Below, one piece after another: positions 9,471 to 21,300 of a stretch of DNA of 64,000 bases (positions are counted from its first letter, which is position 1; each line of letters begins with the position of its first letter). A program made the translations under genes and the position numbers. This stretch comes from Lumbricus rubellus (taxonomy: Eukaryota > Annelida > Clitellata > Crassiclitellata > Lumbricidae). The stretch spans positions 14,632,219-14,696,218 of the forward strand of contig OX243822.1 of assembly GCA_945859605.1 (NCBI GenBank). The letters run 5' to 3'. The notes beneath the pieces were generated by a model. It was not told the DNA's origin. It worked only from the letters and a program-made list of their open reading frames with translations, and did no database searches.

Positions 9471-11200
9471 AATAATAATAATCAGTACCAGCTCTTCTAT
9501 TATGATTTATCATACATTGTTAAAAATTACCATTGTTTCTGTTATTATTACCGTACTTGCTATTATTACTATGGTCAGTGCTGCTAGAATTACAGCAGCG
9601 TGTTACTGTGACTCTTACTGTGGCCCAATGAGTAAGCTGATCTCTGATGTTTTCTCTCCATCTCAACTTGCATTAGTTGTTGATATGCTGCGTACACCAT
9701 GATGCACGTAGGGACAGAATACTGGTGGTGGTATTTGCTGTCAATTCAGTACAACAGTCTCTGGAAGTCTCGTTTTTTCTGGTTGTTGTGGTGACATTGG
9801 CATTTGTCAACATCCACGTTATAGTCAAGAATTCCTCCAACTCCGCATATTTTTGTAGTTTGAAGGCTTATCTTAAATTTCGCAAGTGCTTAAATTTATT
9901 CATATTTAATTATTATAAAAGGTGTTGAAAACAGGATGTAAATTTGAGCATGGTTGTGCTGTGAACTATTTTGCCCTAAGGAGATTGGGTTTTAGCTTAC
10001 CAGAATAAGACAGTTGGCATTAGCCATATTGTATATTTATTTTCAGCAATAATTAATTATTGTGATTCTTATGAGTATAATGCTGCGCAGAGGTACACGT
10101 ATTTAGTCCCAGATTTTGTAGCTTCTCAACGAGTTTAAAAGCAAAAGGCTGTTAGAAAATAATTTCAATGGAACTGTGCGTTGTGGGCGCATTTCTCAGG
10201 ATATACAGGAAGAAATCGTGAGAGTGGCCTCCTATAATTGTGTATTCGATTCGTAAATGCCTTACGTTTTGTACATATTAATCGTTGAATTTTAATTGTA
10301 TTTATTACTTAAATAATTGAGTTTGAAATAACTGCGTTTGTAGAATGGCATCTGTTTTGACTGTTGATGGCATTACGATAAATAGAAACTGTCTCTTAGA
10401 GACAATGCCTTTTAGAGACAATGCTATTGTGCCATTGGACAATCACTCAGCTGTGACACTGTGGCTCACTGGACAATTAGAAGCCTCACTTGTGATGCAT
10501 GATGGACAGTTTCAAGCACTTGACCTGTAGACTGTAGTGGACACTGAGATGGAACTGTAAGATCTGTTAAAGATGTAATTGCTTAACCCTACACTTACAC
10601 GCACCCAGTTCGTAACTAACACTGTAATACATGTAACTACGTCAACTGTTTTGTGTAAATGTGGTTTATTTCAATCAACTGTTATTGCAATTCAGTGTCT
10701 AAAATATCAAATTGTTTTGTACTAAAAATTAATTATCTCGGCTGTTTGTTTGGACATCTGTGAAGCATTCAAGTGTGTGTGTGTGTGTGTGTGTGTGAGT
10801 GACTGTGTGTGTGTGTGACACTGTGTAGGTGTATACGTATGTGCACGCTCGCACGCGCGCGTGTAAGTGTAGTGGTATTAACTGGAACCATAGCTTTCAA
10901 TGTAGAAAGGCTTAACACCCATGGTGTAACGGGCACAAAACCCCGAGTATAGGATACCCATTACTCAACTTTTTAAAGCTAATTCTGTGTATTTTACAAC
11001 CATGTCCACAGTCCACAAATGGTAATTCCTAGAAATGTGAACCCGTTTTTTCTCCGGCCGCTACACCCCCCCCCCTGTTGGCACCTCGGACCGACTCATG
11101 TGGACATCATATAGACGGCAACTGACTGTTACAGGAAGTCAACATTTGCATGACAACCAGCTAGATATAGGTCTTCAATTTGATTCAAATGTATTGCCCA
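9471..11200. other. Intergenic, no gene recognised
   Basis: AT-rich DNA with weak microsatellites, including (GT)n at 10776-10820. A 60-codon frame at 10345-10530 has no recognisable relatives and no supporting splice or promoter context, so I do not call it. Confidence 0.5.
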
Positions 11201-11204
11201 GCCA

Positions 11205-12625
11205 CTTACCGTTTGTGGCAAGTTCTACTGTATTAAAGATGTCTTAAATGAATTCGGATCAGACTGTGCTATTTAGGATGCAAGGTATACCGAGTGACCA
11301 GCTGCCTTGACATCAGATCTGAAACTCTTCCCCATAGCCACCAACGACGACGACGGTGGCGACGACGACGACGGTGGTGGCGACGACGGCGACGGTGGTG
11401 GCGACGACGGTGGTGGCGACGACGACGACGGTGGTGGTGACGACGGCGACGGTGGTGGCGACGACGACGGTGGTGGCGACGACGACGGTGGTGGCGACGA
11501 CGACGGTGGTGGCGACGACGACGACGGTGACGACGACGACGGTGGTGGCGACGACGGTGGCGGCGACGACGACGACGGCGGTGGTGACGACGGCGACGGT
11601 GGTGGCGACGACGGTGGCGACGACGACGGTGACGACGACGACGACGGTGGTGGCGACGACGACGGTGGTGGCGACGACGACGACGGTGGCGGCGACGACG
11701 ACGACGGTGGCGGCGACGACGACGACGGTGGTGGCGACGACGACGACGGTGGCGGCGACGACGACGACGGTGGTGACAACGACGACGACGGTGGTGGCGA
11801 CGACGACGGAGGCGACGACGACGGAGGCGACGACGACGACGGTGGTGACGACGACGACGGTGGTGGTGGCGGCGACGACGACGACGACGGTGGTGGCGAC
11901 GACGACGGTGACGTCGACGACGACGGTGGCGACGACGACGGTGGCGACGACGACGACGACGGTGGTGGCAACGACGACGACGGTGGTGGCAACGACGACG
12001 ACGGTGGTGACGACGACGACGACGGTGGTGACGACGACGACGGTGGTGGCGACGACGACGACGGTGGCGGCGACGACTACGGTGGTGGCGACGACGACGG
12101 TGGCGACGACGACGACGACGGTGGTGGCAACGACGACGACGGTGGTGGCAACGACGACGACGGTGGTGACGACGACGACGACGGTGGTGACGACGACGAC
12201 GGTGGTGGCGACGACGACGACGACGGTGGTGGTGGCGGCGACGACGACGACGACGGTGGTGGCGACGACGACGGTGGCGACGACGACGACGGTGGTGGCG
12301 ACGACGACGACGACGGTGGTGGCGACGACGACGACGGTGGTGACGACGACGACGGTGGTGGCGACGACGACGACGGTGGTGGCGACGACGACGGTGGCGA
12401 CGACGACGACGGTGGTGGCAACGACGACGACGGTGGTGACGACGACGGTGACGGCCACTGGCCGTTTGTGGCTAGTTCTACTGTATTAAAAATTTCTTAA
12501 ATGCATTCTGATCAGACTGTGGTATTTTAGGATGTAATGAATAGTCACACTTTGATGAATAGTGAGAGACCAGCTGACTTGACATCAGATCTGAAAACTC
12601 TTCCCAATAGCCAGCAACTGATGTA
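11205..12625. repeat. GAC/GGT trinucleotide array with flanking direct duplication
   Basis: Bases 11338-12452 consist almost only of GAC, GGT and GGC triplets in higher-order blocks such as GACGACGACGGTGGTGGC. The flanks 11205-11337 and 12453-12625 are copies of each other (CCGTTTGTGG, AGTTCTACTGTATTAAA, TTGACATCAGATCTGAAA, CTCTTCCC). The array therefore lies between two direct repeats and may have been duplicated with them. All frames are open on both strands because of the triplet composition. That is not evidence of a protein. Confidence 0.9.
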
Positions 12626-13179
12626 TTAGTAAGCTCTGCTTCATTGTTCAGTGGTAGCCGAGTAAGACCAACGCATACATACAGACTGGGTAGACTGTTC
12701 CAGTGTTCCTATGCAGATACTTGGCTTATGTTCGCCTTGAGTGCAAATACTCTGTAGAGCCGCTTCCATGAATGCCAGATCGCATCAGTTAATGGTGGCT
12801 TTATTTGAAGACAATGGCTTTGACTGACTTTATTATTTTTAAGACAATGGCTTTGAGTGCATTGTAAATGACTGCTTTTACTTGATTTACACAGACTCAA
12901 TGAGCATTAGTCAATTTTGAGTTTCAGTTCACACTCCACAAGTAATGTTGTAATTTTAGAATGCTGAAATATTATGTTGTATCAGTTTGTAGGCCTATCT
13001 CACACAGAATCTGATTAAACTGACTGTAGCAATGACACTTGTAGATTCTATAATATTATATTCATTTATTATGAAGTAGGTTGTCACATTGGCAAACAGA
13101 AACAGCATGTGCGGAGAGCTGATTAAAATGTGGTACTTCCTATATTATAACGATTGTTTCATTTCTATTATATTTGGGG
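12626..13179. other. Intergenic, unannotated
   Basis: AT-rich. The segment CACACAGAATCTGATTAAACTGACTG near 13000 is repeated in diverged form at 13850-13880, suggesting an old local duplication. No gene is seen. Confidence 0.45.
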
Positions 13180-13520
13180 GAGGGTAATGACTTTTGGTAA
13201 TGACCAACGAACAGGTGTACACCATAGCAGGAACAAAGCAAGAACTGTTGATACACGCAAAAACAAGAAAGTTGCGATACTTCGGACACGTCATGAGACA
13301 ACAAAAGGACAGCATGGAAAACAGCCTGATGACGGGATTGATGGAGTGGAAAAGAGGAAGACCTAGAACGGCATGGATAGACAACATCTTGAAGTGGAAG
13401 GACTTTCGGGGAGGAGACTAATGAACATGGCAAGAGATAGACAACTGTGGAAGATGCTGATCCATTCGTGCAGCCAACCGTCGCAGAGCGACGATGGCGG
13501 AATGACATGACATGACAATG
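13180..13520 (+). pseudogene. LINE 3' end: reverse-transcriptase C-terminal fragment
   Basis: The plus strand encodes KTRKLRYFGHVMRQQKDSM and RGRPRTAWIDNILKW, a hallmark of the C-terminal tail of RTE/jockey-type retrotransposon polymerases. A frameshift follows. The fragment ends with (TGACA)n at about 13500-13520, the microsatellite tail of the insertion. Confidence 0.8.
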
Positions 13521-14990
13521 ACTTTTTGCCATGACCCTTGCCAACAGAATCACAAAATCAACAGAGTTCATTTTCCCATGTAATAAAAATGTAAATAATT
13601 TACTCTGGTGATGGCCTTGACCCCAATACCATTTGCACCTCAAAAGTATCTACATTTTAACGAAAATCGTTTAGCCAAATGTGACAGATCTAGTAAAGCT
13701 CATCTTCAGAGATTTTTTGCTGAGACAATGACCTGGCAAGTTCCATATAATAGCCAAAGATTATTCATACTCCAGCTAGTCTCAAATTAAAATGAAATCA
13801 GAGTTTCAGGCAATGTATTGTCAGGTTAGAAAGCTGAAATGTGCTGTATCACACAGAATCTGAAAATAAACTGACTAGCAAGTCCACTTGCAGTTTGGGG
13901 AATTCCATTCACAAGCAATCAGATTGGAAGGACAAACAAGCAAACACACCCTTAAGTTGTTCATGTTTAGATGGAACAGGACACCACATTGTTTAGTAAC
14001 AGCGGACACTAAATCTCTCACTTGGTGAAACACAAATCTCCTTCCATTGTTTTAATGCAACAATTCCTTTTAAAGCAACAAGAGCCTAAAAATGCAATCC
14101 AGAATTCCAACAGACATCAATTTTTACCTTAACAAAATACACTCATTGTGCCACGTATAAATTTAATAATTTAGGCAAATTCTGTTTACACAGACCCCGA
14201 CTGTTCTAATAATCGGCACAATTATGAGAATGGCCGCTAAATCAAAACAGCTTTACCTGAGAAAGGACCAGATTTCTTGGCCAAAAAATACAATTGCCAA
14301 ACACTAAATGCTGCTAATAACGCTAGTAAACATCCAAAAAGAGTCACGCCAACATTGCTACAATTCACAACCATCTACAACCAATCGCTTTCTTGTTTCT
14401 GCTCTCTCAGTTCTAGCGTCTCATTCTATAAATTCCTCATAGCACAAAACATTCCCAAGACAGCATTCTCAACTGAAAGAATGCTAGTTTTGGATTTTGA
14501 AGAAATTGTGAATTGTGACAACTTTGAATTGCCATGCCGCAATTATACAACTGAAGATAACTGAAATGCAAGGGCGATTGCAGACAGTTTTTCAAAAGGG
14601 GGGGGACATAATGGTCGCTGTTGAATTTTTTTAGCAAGAGCTTGGAAGATGCAAAGCAGGAAATTAAGGACATGGGTATTTTTCACATAGGTTTCTAAAT
14701 GTAAATATATCAGATTCACTTTGTGTATTATCATTAGTAATCATCTTTACTGCTTAAGTGCACAGAAAATTTGTTAAGAACCAAAAAGTACGGTAGCAGT
14801 TAAAAATAGGCTTCAGTTTTCAAGGGCGGGGTGCAAGTGTTCCCTCTTGCCCCTGTGCGCAGGCACCTACGCTGTATCATCAACTGTTTTGACCAACAAT
14901 CACCAAGGCTTGCATAAAAGATCAGCAGTATAAAGTAAGAATCCCAGCAGTATAAAGTAAGAATCCCCTGAAGCTGTGAGTTCGCATCAC
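13521..14990. other. Intergenic, downstream of GTF2H2
   Basis: AT-rich DNA without a recognised gene or element. Short frames here lack any recognisable motif. Confidence 0.4.
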
Positions 14991-14999
14991 TGAGGTAGA

Positions 15000-15205
15000 A
15001 TTCAAACAGTCCAGCAGCAGAGAACCCCTCCGCCCAGCAGCAGAGAAACCCCCCCGGCAGCAGAGAACCCCCCCTCCGCCCAGCAGCAGAGAACCCCCCC
15101 GGCAGCAGAGAACCCCCCCCTCCGCCCAGCAGCAGAGAACCCCCCCCCTCCGCCCAGCAGCAGAGAAACCCCCGGCAGCAGAGAACCCCCCCTCCGCCCC
15201 CAATT
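15000..15205. repeat. C-rich minisatellite (CAGCAGAGAACCCCCC)n
   Basis: About nine copies of CAGCAGAGAA followed by a C run and optional TCCGCCCAG. It lies about 170 bp beyond the GTF2H2 stop codon, probably in or just after its 3' UTR. Confidence 0.9.
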
Positions 15206-15372
15206 TCCGATGTAGCAATCACAACACAGTCTTTCCAATTTTCCATTAAACAACGACGCAAGTGTTATCGACACAGGGTCTGCCGCCACCTTGGTGACGC
15301 TACGACTGAGTTCTATTGTCTTCCATTGTCGATTGCTATTGTCTTCTATTGTCTGCCACTGCCTCGGTGACG

Positions 15373-18300
15373 CTACGACTGAGTTCGCTTGGCCGCACAA
15401 CCGGGACACGAGTGGAGGATTTCGTGGACGAAGACGTCACAGTCGACGCAGAAAACATGAGAACACTGGACGCACTTGGATGCCTACGGACAAAAAAAGG
15501 CATTATTATTATGTCTGTATGATGCAATATAATGTAGCAATTTTAAAGGTCCACTCAACCTTCCATTCAGCAGTTATCGTTGGTATTTAACTGAGTAGTG
15601 CTAAGGACATGATGGATAACTTGCATGGTTGCTGACAGTCAATTTCGAATGCATGTAATAACTTGTGATCATCCATTCATTACTGATTGTAGTCATACCG
15701 CATTGTGTCAGTTTGAAAAATAAATGAAGATTATTATTATTATTATTGTTATCATAAGCGACTGTGTTGCATGTACATAATGCATGTGTATCCAGATCAT
15801 TTGCCTCCATAGGTCCCTCCCTATGAAATGATCTTCCCCCCATCCGTTCGCTCTGGCAGTCTTTCGCCATCTTTCTCTTGTCTAAAAAACCTGCCTTTTC
15901 TCTCGGAGCTGCATGCACTGGGAGCGCTTCTGAAAGGCTCTTGCTGCGAGACGCGCTTTATAAATGGTCAGATACAATACGATACAATTTACAAGAGGCA
16001 TGGCATGAGGGTTCCTCAAGCTGATACCAATAGAAACCAATTACATATCAGAAATAACTTACACGAATTTCAGAAAGAAACTTCTGGCAAGCATAGCACA
16101 GCCTAAAAAGACACAAAAACAATACAAATTCTTGAACTAACTAGCAATGTGTGCAATAATGGGTTTCCAGTTTACTACACAAACATAAAATATATAAAAA
16201 ACCAATTCCCAGACGTCTCCATGAGATCACACACCCGAACCTTCACCAACAACACAGGTGACACCCAACAATACAATACAATACAACCCTTCAGCAGCAT
16301 TGAATGCATACACGGAACATCAAATGATTCTTGGTTTCAAAGAAAATTCAACTTTACATACATTGGAAAACTGAGTTTTTCAAAAGAAGTAAAGGAGGAG
16401 TGACTCTAAGTAGCTTCCTTGAAGTGGTGCTATATAAATTCCAGAAAGAATGAACCAAGCTCCACCTGTTCTGCCTGTAGATGTCTGCTGTTAGAACTTC
16501 AACGTACGGCTGCTGAGGAAACAGATGATGATACGACCGTGCAAGATGCGGTGCTGAGACAAGCGTCAGACCTGTTCAACAAATCGCTCAAACTTAAAAT
16601 ATTTTCAAAGACCGCAACTGCCTCTGTAATCAAGCCTGATTACATTACACAAGAGTTCTTACATTCAAAATTAAATGACCTGGGTAATCAACATTCAATG
16701 TCTGTAAATCATTCAAAACCTGTCCATGATTCAATACCATTTAAGTTATTCAAAACCTGTCAATGATTCAAAACCTGTCAATGATTCAAAACCTGTCAAT
16801 GATTCAAAACCTGTCAATGATTCAAAACCTGTCAATCGTTCAAAACTTGTCAATCATTCAAAACTTGTCAATGATTCTAAACCTGTCAATGATTCAAAAC
16901 CTGTCAATGATTCAAAACCTGTCAATCGTTCAAAACTTGTCAATCATTCAAAACTTGTCAATCATTCAAGGCCTGTCAATCATTCAAAGCTGGTCTCACT
17001 GCATATCTGTAGAGCCTAACACAATACAATAAACAACATTTTCCTTGTAACTGGCTTTTGTACAGTCTATCATACAGTATTGCACAGCACTTCTCGGAGG
17101 CTGGTTTACACACCGTATCATAAGGCATGTCCCTAAAACCTCTATTGATACAAGACATGCAACCAATCAGCCCAGGTTATATAGGTACTTCCAATGGGAG
17201 ATCAGCCATCCATCTACCCATCCATCTACAATCATTTTGTGAGTCTCTTCCATGTTTACGTACCGCAGACGATGCATTCAACGGGCAGCTCGCAGTACTT
17301 GCTCCAACACTGCGGACAGAAGTAGCCATTCTTGCCAAAGCCCTGACTTGAATCTTTGCTGTCCAAATGACTAAAACATGTGACGACATATAACATGAAA
17401 ATAACAATGCAACACAGTGCAATAAAATGCAATACAAAGGATACAACAACCCCACAACAATGCCCCACCCATCTCTTTGGGCCACGTCCCACACCAACTA
17501 CTACCTCCAACCAAAACCACCTACTTACTACTCCCTTCGTCACCTGTGTTCATGACCAAAAATCAAAACTCTTCAGTGTTCACCAACAAGTTAGTGTTGA
17601 AGTGTTAGACTTGTTGGTGTTGAAGTGTTAGACTAGTTAGTGTTGAAGTGTCAAGCCCAAATTTCAATTGAAAATTTATAAAAATGACAAATTTCTTTAA
17701 AAGAAACAAATAAGAGATAGTGGCTCTTAGATAAGAATTCGTTGCAACGTGCAACTGCTGGTAAATCCGACTGTTCACCATTGCGCCAATCACATCAGTC
17801 AAAATGGACCATGTAAAATGGAATTCTAAATAGCTTTCGAATCAGCAAATCACTTCTACACCAACGTCCTGCTTTTCTGATGCATAGGTACTTCTCTATA
17901 GAATGAACTTCCACCATCAGTTCGCTCCGTCATCCTCTCTGGTAGTCTTTCCTCATCTTTCTTTTGCCTCAAATCCCAACTTTTCTTGTGGGGTCACATT
18001 CACTGAGATGCTGGGAGCACTTCTGAAAGGTTCTTGCTGTGAGAAGCGCTTTATAAATGGTCAGACACAATACAATCTAGACAATTAAGATGTCCAGAAT
18101 GTGTTCCTCCTCTCACGTACCACATACACATCGATGATTTTCCTATACCAGCCGTCGTTTCGTGTTGAGGAAAGCCTGTAAAGAACAAGTTTAAGAAAGA
18201 AATCAGACACACACAACAATAGGCACCTCAAAAAAGACAAAGCCCTGCTTAATAAGGGCCTAAATAATATTCACATATTACAGAGTGTGGCAAGACGACA

Positions 18301-21300
18301 GAGATATTCAAGGGAAAAAAGGTGACATGATAGGTTAACTAACTAGAACTTAACTATCATGCATGATGATAAAGCTAAGCAATATCAATTACTTACCCAT
18401 TCTGATTAGGGAAGATTCTGTACCACTCTGCAAGACAGTCAAAATTAAATTATTACTAAATAGTTGACAGAAAAATCTACACTGATGAGTGATGATATTG
18501 AAACATAATTCACTCGCTCACTCCTTTGTACGTTTGTTTCTTCATTCATTCACTCGTTCATTCATACAGAGGAAGGGACTAATATAGTGTCCCTCGAAGA
18601 TACACACTCAAATGCGCTCCAGTTTTCAGATGCTTGAAAAGGTGTATGCAGAGTCCCTAGCTTTAAAGAACATGCAGATACTGAAGGCAGGTTATCTCTT
18701 CTGGTTAGCCAAAATAGATTAAAATTGGTTGGTCAAAATATGTCCAATGGAGATTAAAATAGGTTGGTCAAAATATGTCCAATGGAGATTAAAATAGGTT
18801 GGTCAAAATATGTCCAATGGAGATTAAAATTGGTTGGCCAAAATATGTCCAATGGAGATTAAAATAGGTTGGTCAAAATATGTCCAATGGAGATTAAAAT
18901 AGGTTGGTCAAAATATGTCCAATGGAGATTAAAATTGGTTGGCCAAAATATGTCCAATGGAGATTAAAATAGGTTGGTCAAAATATGTCCAATGGAGATT
19001 AAAATTGGTTGGCCAAAATATGGATGAAGATTAAAATTGGTTGGTCAAAATATGTCCAATGGAGATTAAATTTTTTATAAAATATGTCCCATGGAGATTA
19101 AAATTGGTTTGCCAAAATATGTCCCATGGGGATTAAAATTTTATAAAATGTCCCATGGAGATTAAAATTGGTTTGCCAAAATATGTCCTATGGGGATTAA
19201 AATTTTATAAAATGTCCCATGGAGATTAAAATTGGTTTGCCAAAATATGTCCCATGGGGATTAAAATTTTATAAAATGTCCCATGGAGATTAAAATTGGT
19301 TTGCCAAAATATGTCCCATGGGGATTAAAATTTTATAAAATGTTCCATGGAGATTTAAATTGATTGGCCAAAAAATGTCCCATCATCCCATGGAGATTAG
19401 AATTGGTTGGTCAAAATACCCACATGCGGTCTGATTTTAAGTAGTCCACCTAAGCTAGTGAAACTTTTTCAAGGTTCATGAAAATCAAGGCAAGAAAACC
19501 ACAGATCTAGGCCTACTTGCATAGCCTATAGAAATAATTCGCAACTTTGCTCATTATTCAACATTGTGAGTACAGAATCTCGTTTCCGCAACGCATTTAT
19601 GACTATTCTAAAGCAAATACTAATACAGTTAATAATTTTAAATAACTGTTAATCATTGATTTTGAGTTTATCCGTGCGACCCTCAGCCTCAAGAAAAAGT
19701 TCTTCGGTGGCCCGTGGTGTCAAATAGGGACATCACGATCATAGTGTTGGTGTCGTTGCTTTGGAGCCGGAAGGTTCGAGGTTCGTATCCACCTCGCCGT
19801 GTAAGGACCTTGGGCAAGTCCTTCACTTGCAATTGCTCAGCGCTTCGGCGTGAAACTCTGATGCAGTGTCCGCTCTGCATTCGGAAGCGCCTCTGAGTAA
19901 AGAGAGCTTGAAGGGGCGCTATAACAAGTGCACATACAAACAAACATACAAACAGACACTCACAGCAGCTGGCGGAGGAACTGTCTGTTCATTGAGCAGC
20001 TCCTTAAAATGAGATTCATCCATTATGACGCTGTATTTCCCTGAAAGCAAGCAACAGACGTCAAAACTAAACCCAGCTCTTCACAAAATCAAGCTGACAC
20101 ACAAACTCACAAAACGTCATTTAGAGATCAGACATCAAAGCATATGGCAACATAATTTTTGTTCTTTGTTTGTTTTTTGTTTGTTTGTATGTGCACTTGA
20201 CATAGCGCCCTTCAAGCTCTCGCTACTCAGAGGCGCTCCCGACTGCATCGCAGTTTCACACCGAAGCACTGAGCAATTGTGAGTGAAGAACTTGCCCAAG
20301 ATCCCTACCTGGCGACTTGAGGTGGATTCGAACGATGAACTTTCCGGCTTCAAGGCAACAACGCCACCACTAAACCACCATGCCCCGCTTTACACTAATA
20401 AACGTCCTTAGCCATCTTTAGAGTTTACCCATGCTATCTTTGCGGTCAAGTAACGAAAAAAGCTTTTGAAGTTCACAAATTGAGTCATATAAATTCCAGT
20501 TGCATGCACACATATTACTATCAGTATTAATTAATTAAAAAGTGTTAACACCCAGCTATCAAAAGCACACACACTGACATTCAACCGGTGAATGGCCGGT
20601 CAGCGCAGACACTTCGATGGACTCACCTTGCGTCTCCTGGCAGATCCTCTGGCAGACGTAGACTGACGCGGACAAACCGATTATCGAACAACGGATGTTA
20701 TTTGATTTCAGCATCTATAACGTCGCCACCAACAAACACACTGTCAAGATGTGGCAGCTTTCAAATCTCAAAGCAATACATTGAAAGTCAGTTTTGAGTT
20801 GAATGAAAAAAGCTTAAGTAAGAGCGCAAGAAAGCAGACGTAGCTCCAGTGGAGCCCATTCCAGACTACTGGGCTACCACGGAAAAGGCTTGATTCTGCA
20901 TACTTGCAGTAAGAGTTAATGGAACCAAAGAGCACCACTTTCTGTGCGGAAGGGGCCGTGGCCTTGTATACCCGTGGAGCAACAGAGCTCTCAGAGGTAG
21001 TCTGGGGCAACAACAAGCTCATTCCCAACAATTGTTGTTTAATCATACACTAAATGATTAGCACTTAGCAAAATAATAACAATAGAAATAAGCATGAACT
21101 AATGAAGTTCTTTAGTTATACCAAACACAATTAAGGAACATAATTATGTATAAATTATTTAAGAGCCTTAACCAACATTAGGCTATCATCCACTCATCCA
21201 GCCATTCATTCATCCAACCATCCTTCCATCCAGCAATCCATCCACGTAATCATTCATCCATTCATCTATCCAGTCATTTATCCACCCATACCTTCTATTT

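Noticed and set aside
11307..12500. Open frames of 240-397 codons on both strands (Asp/Gly, Thr/Val or Ser/Pro repeats)
   Set aside because: They follow automatically from a triplet repeat without stop-forming combinations. There is no unique sequence, splice signal or promoter to support a protein.
16419..16766. Plus-strand 115-codon frame resembling a protein
   Set aside because: It is the opposite strand of GTF2H2 exon 16571-16466, extended by chance into the minisatellite.
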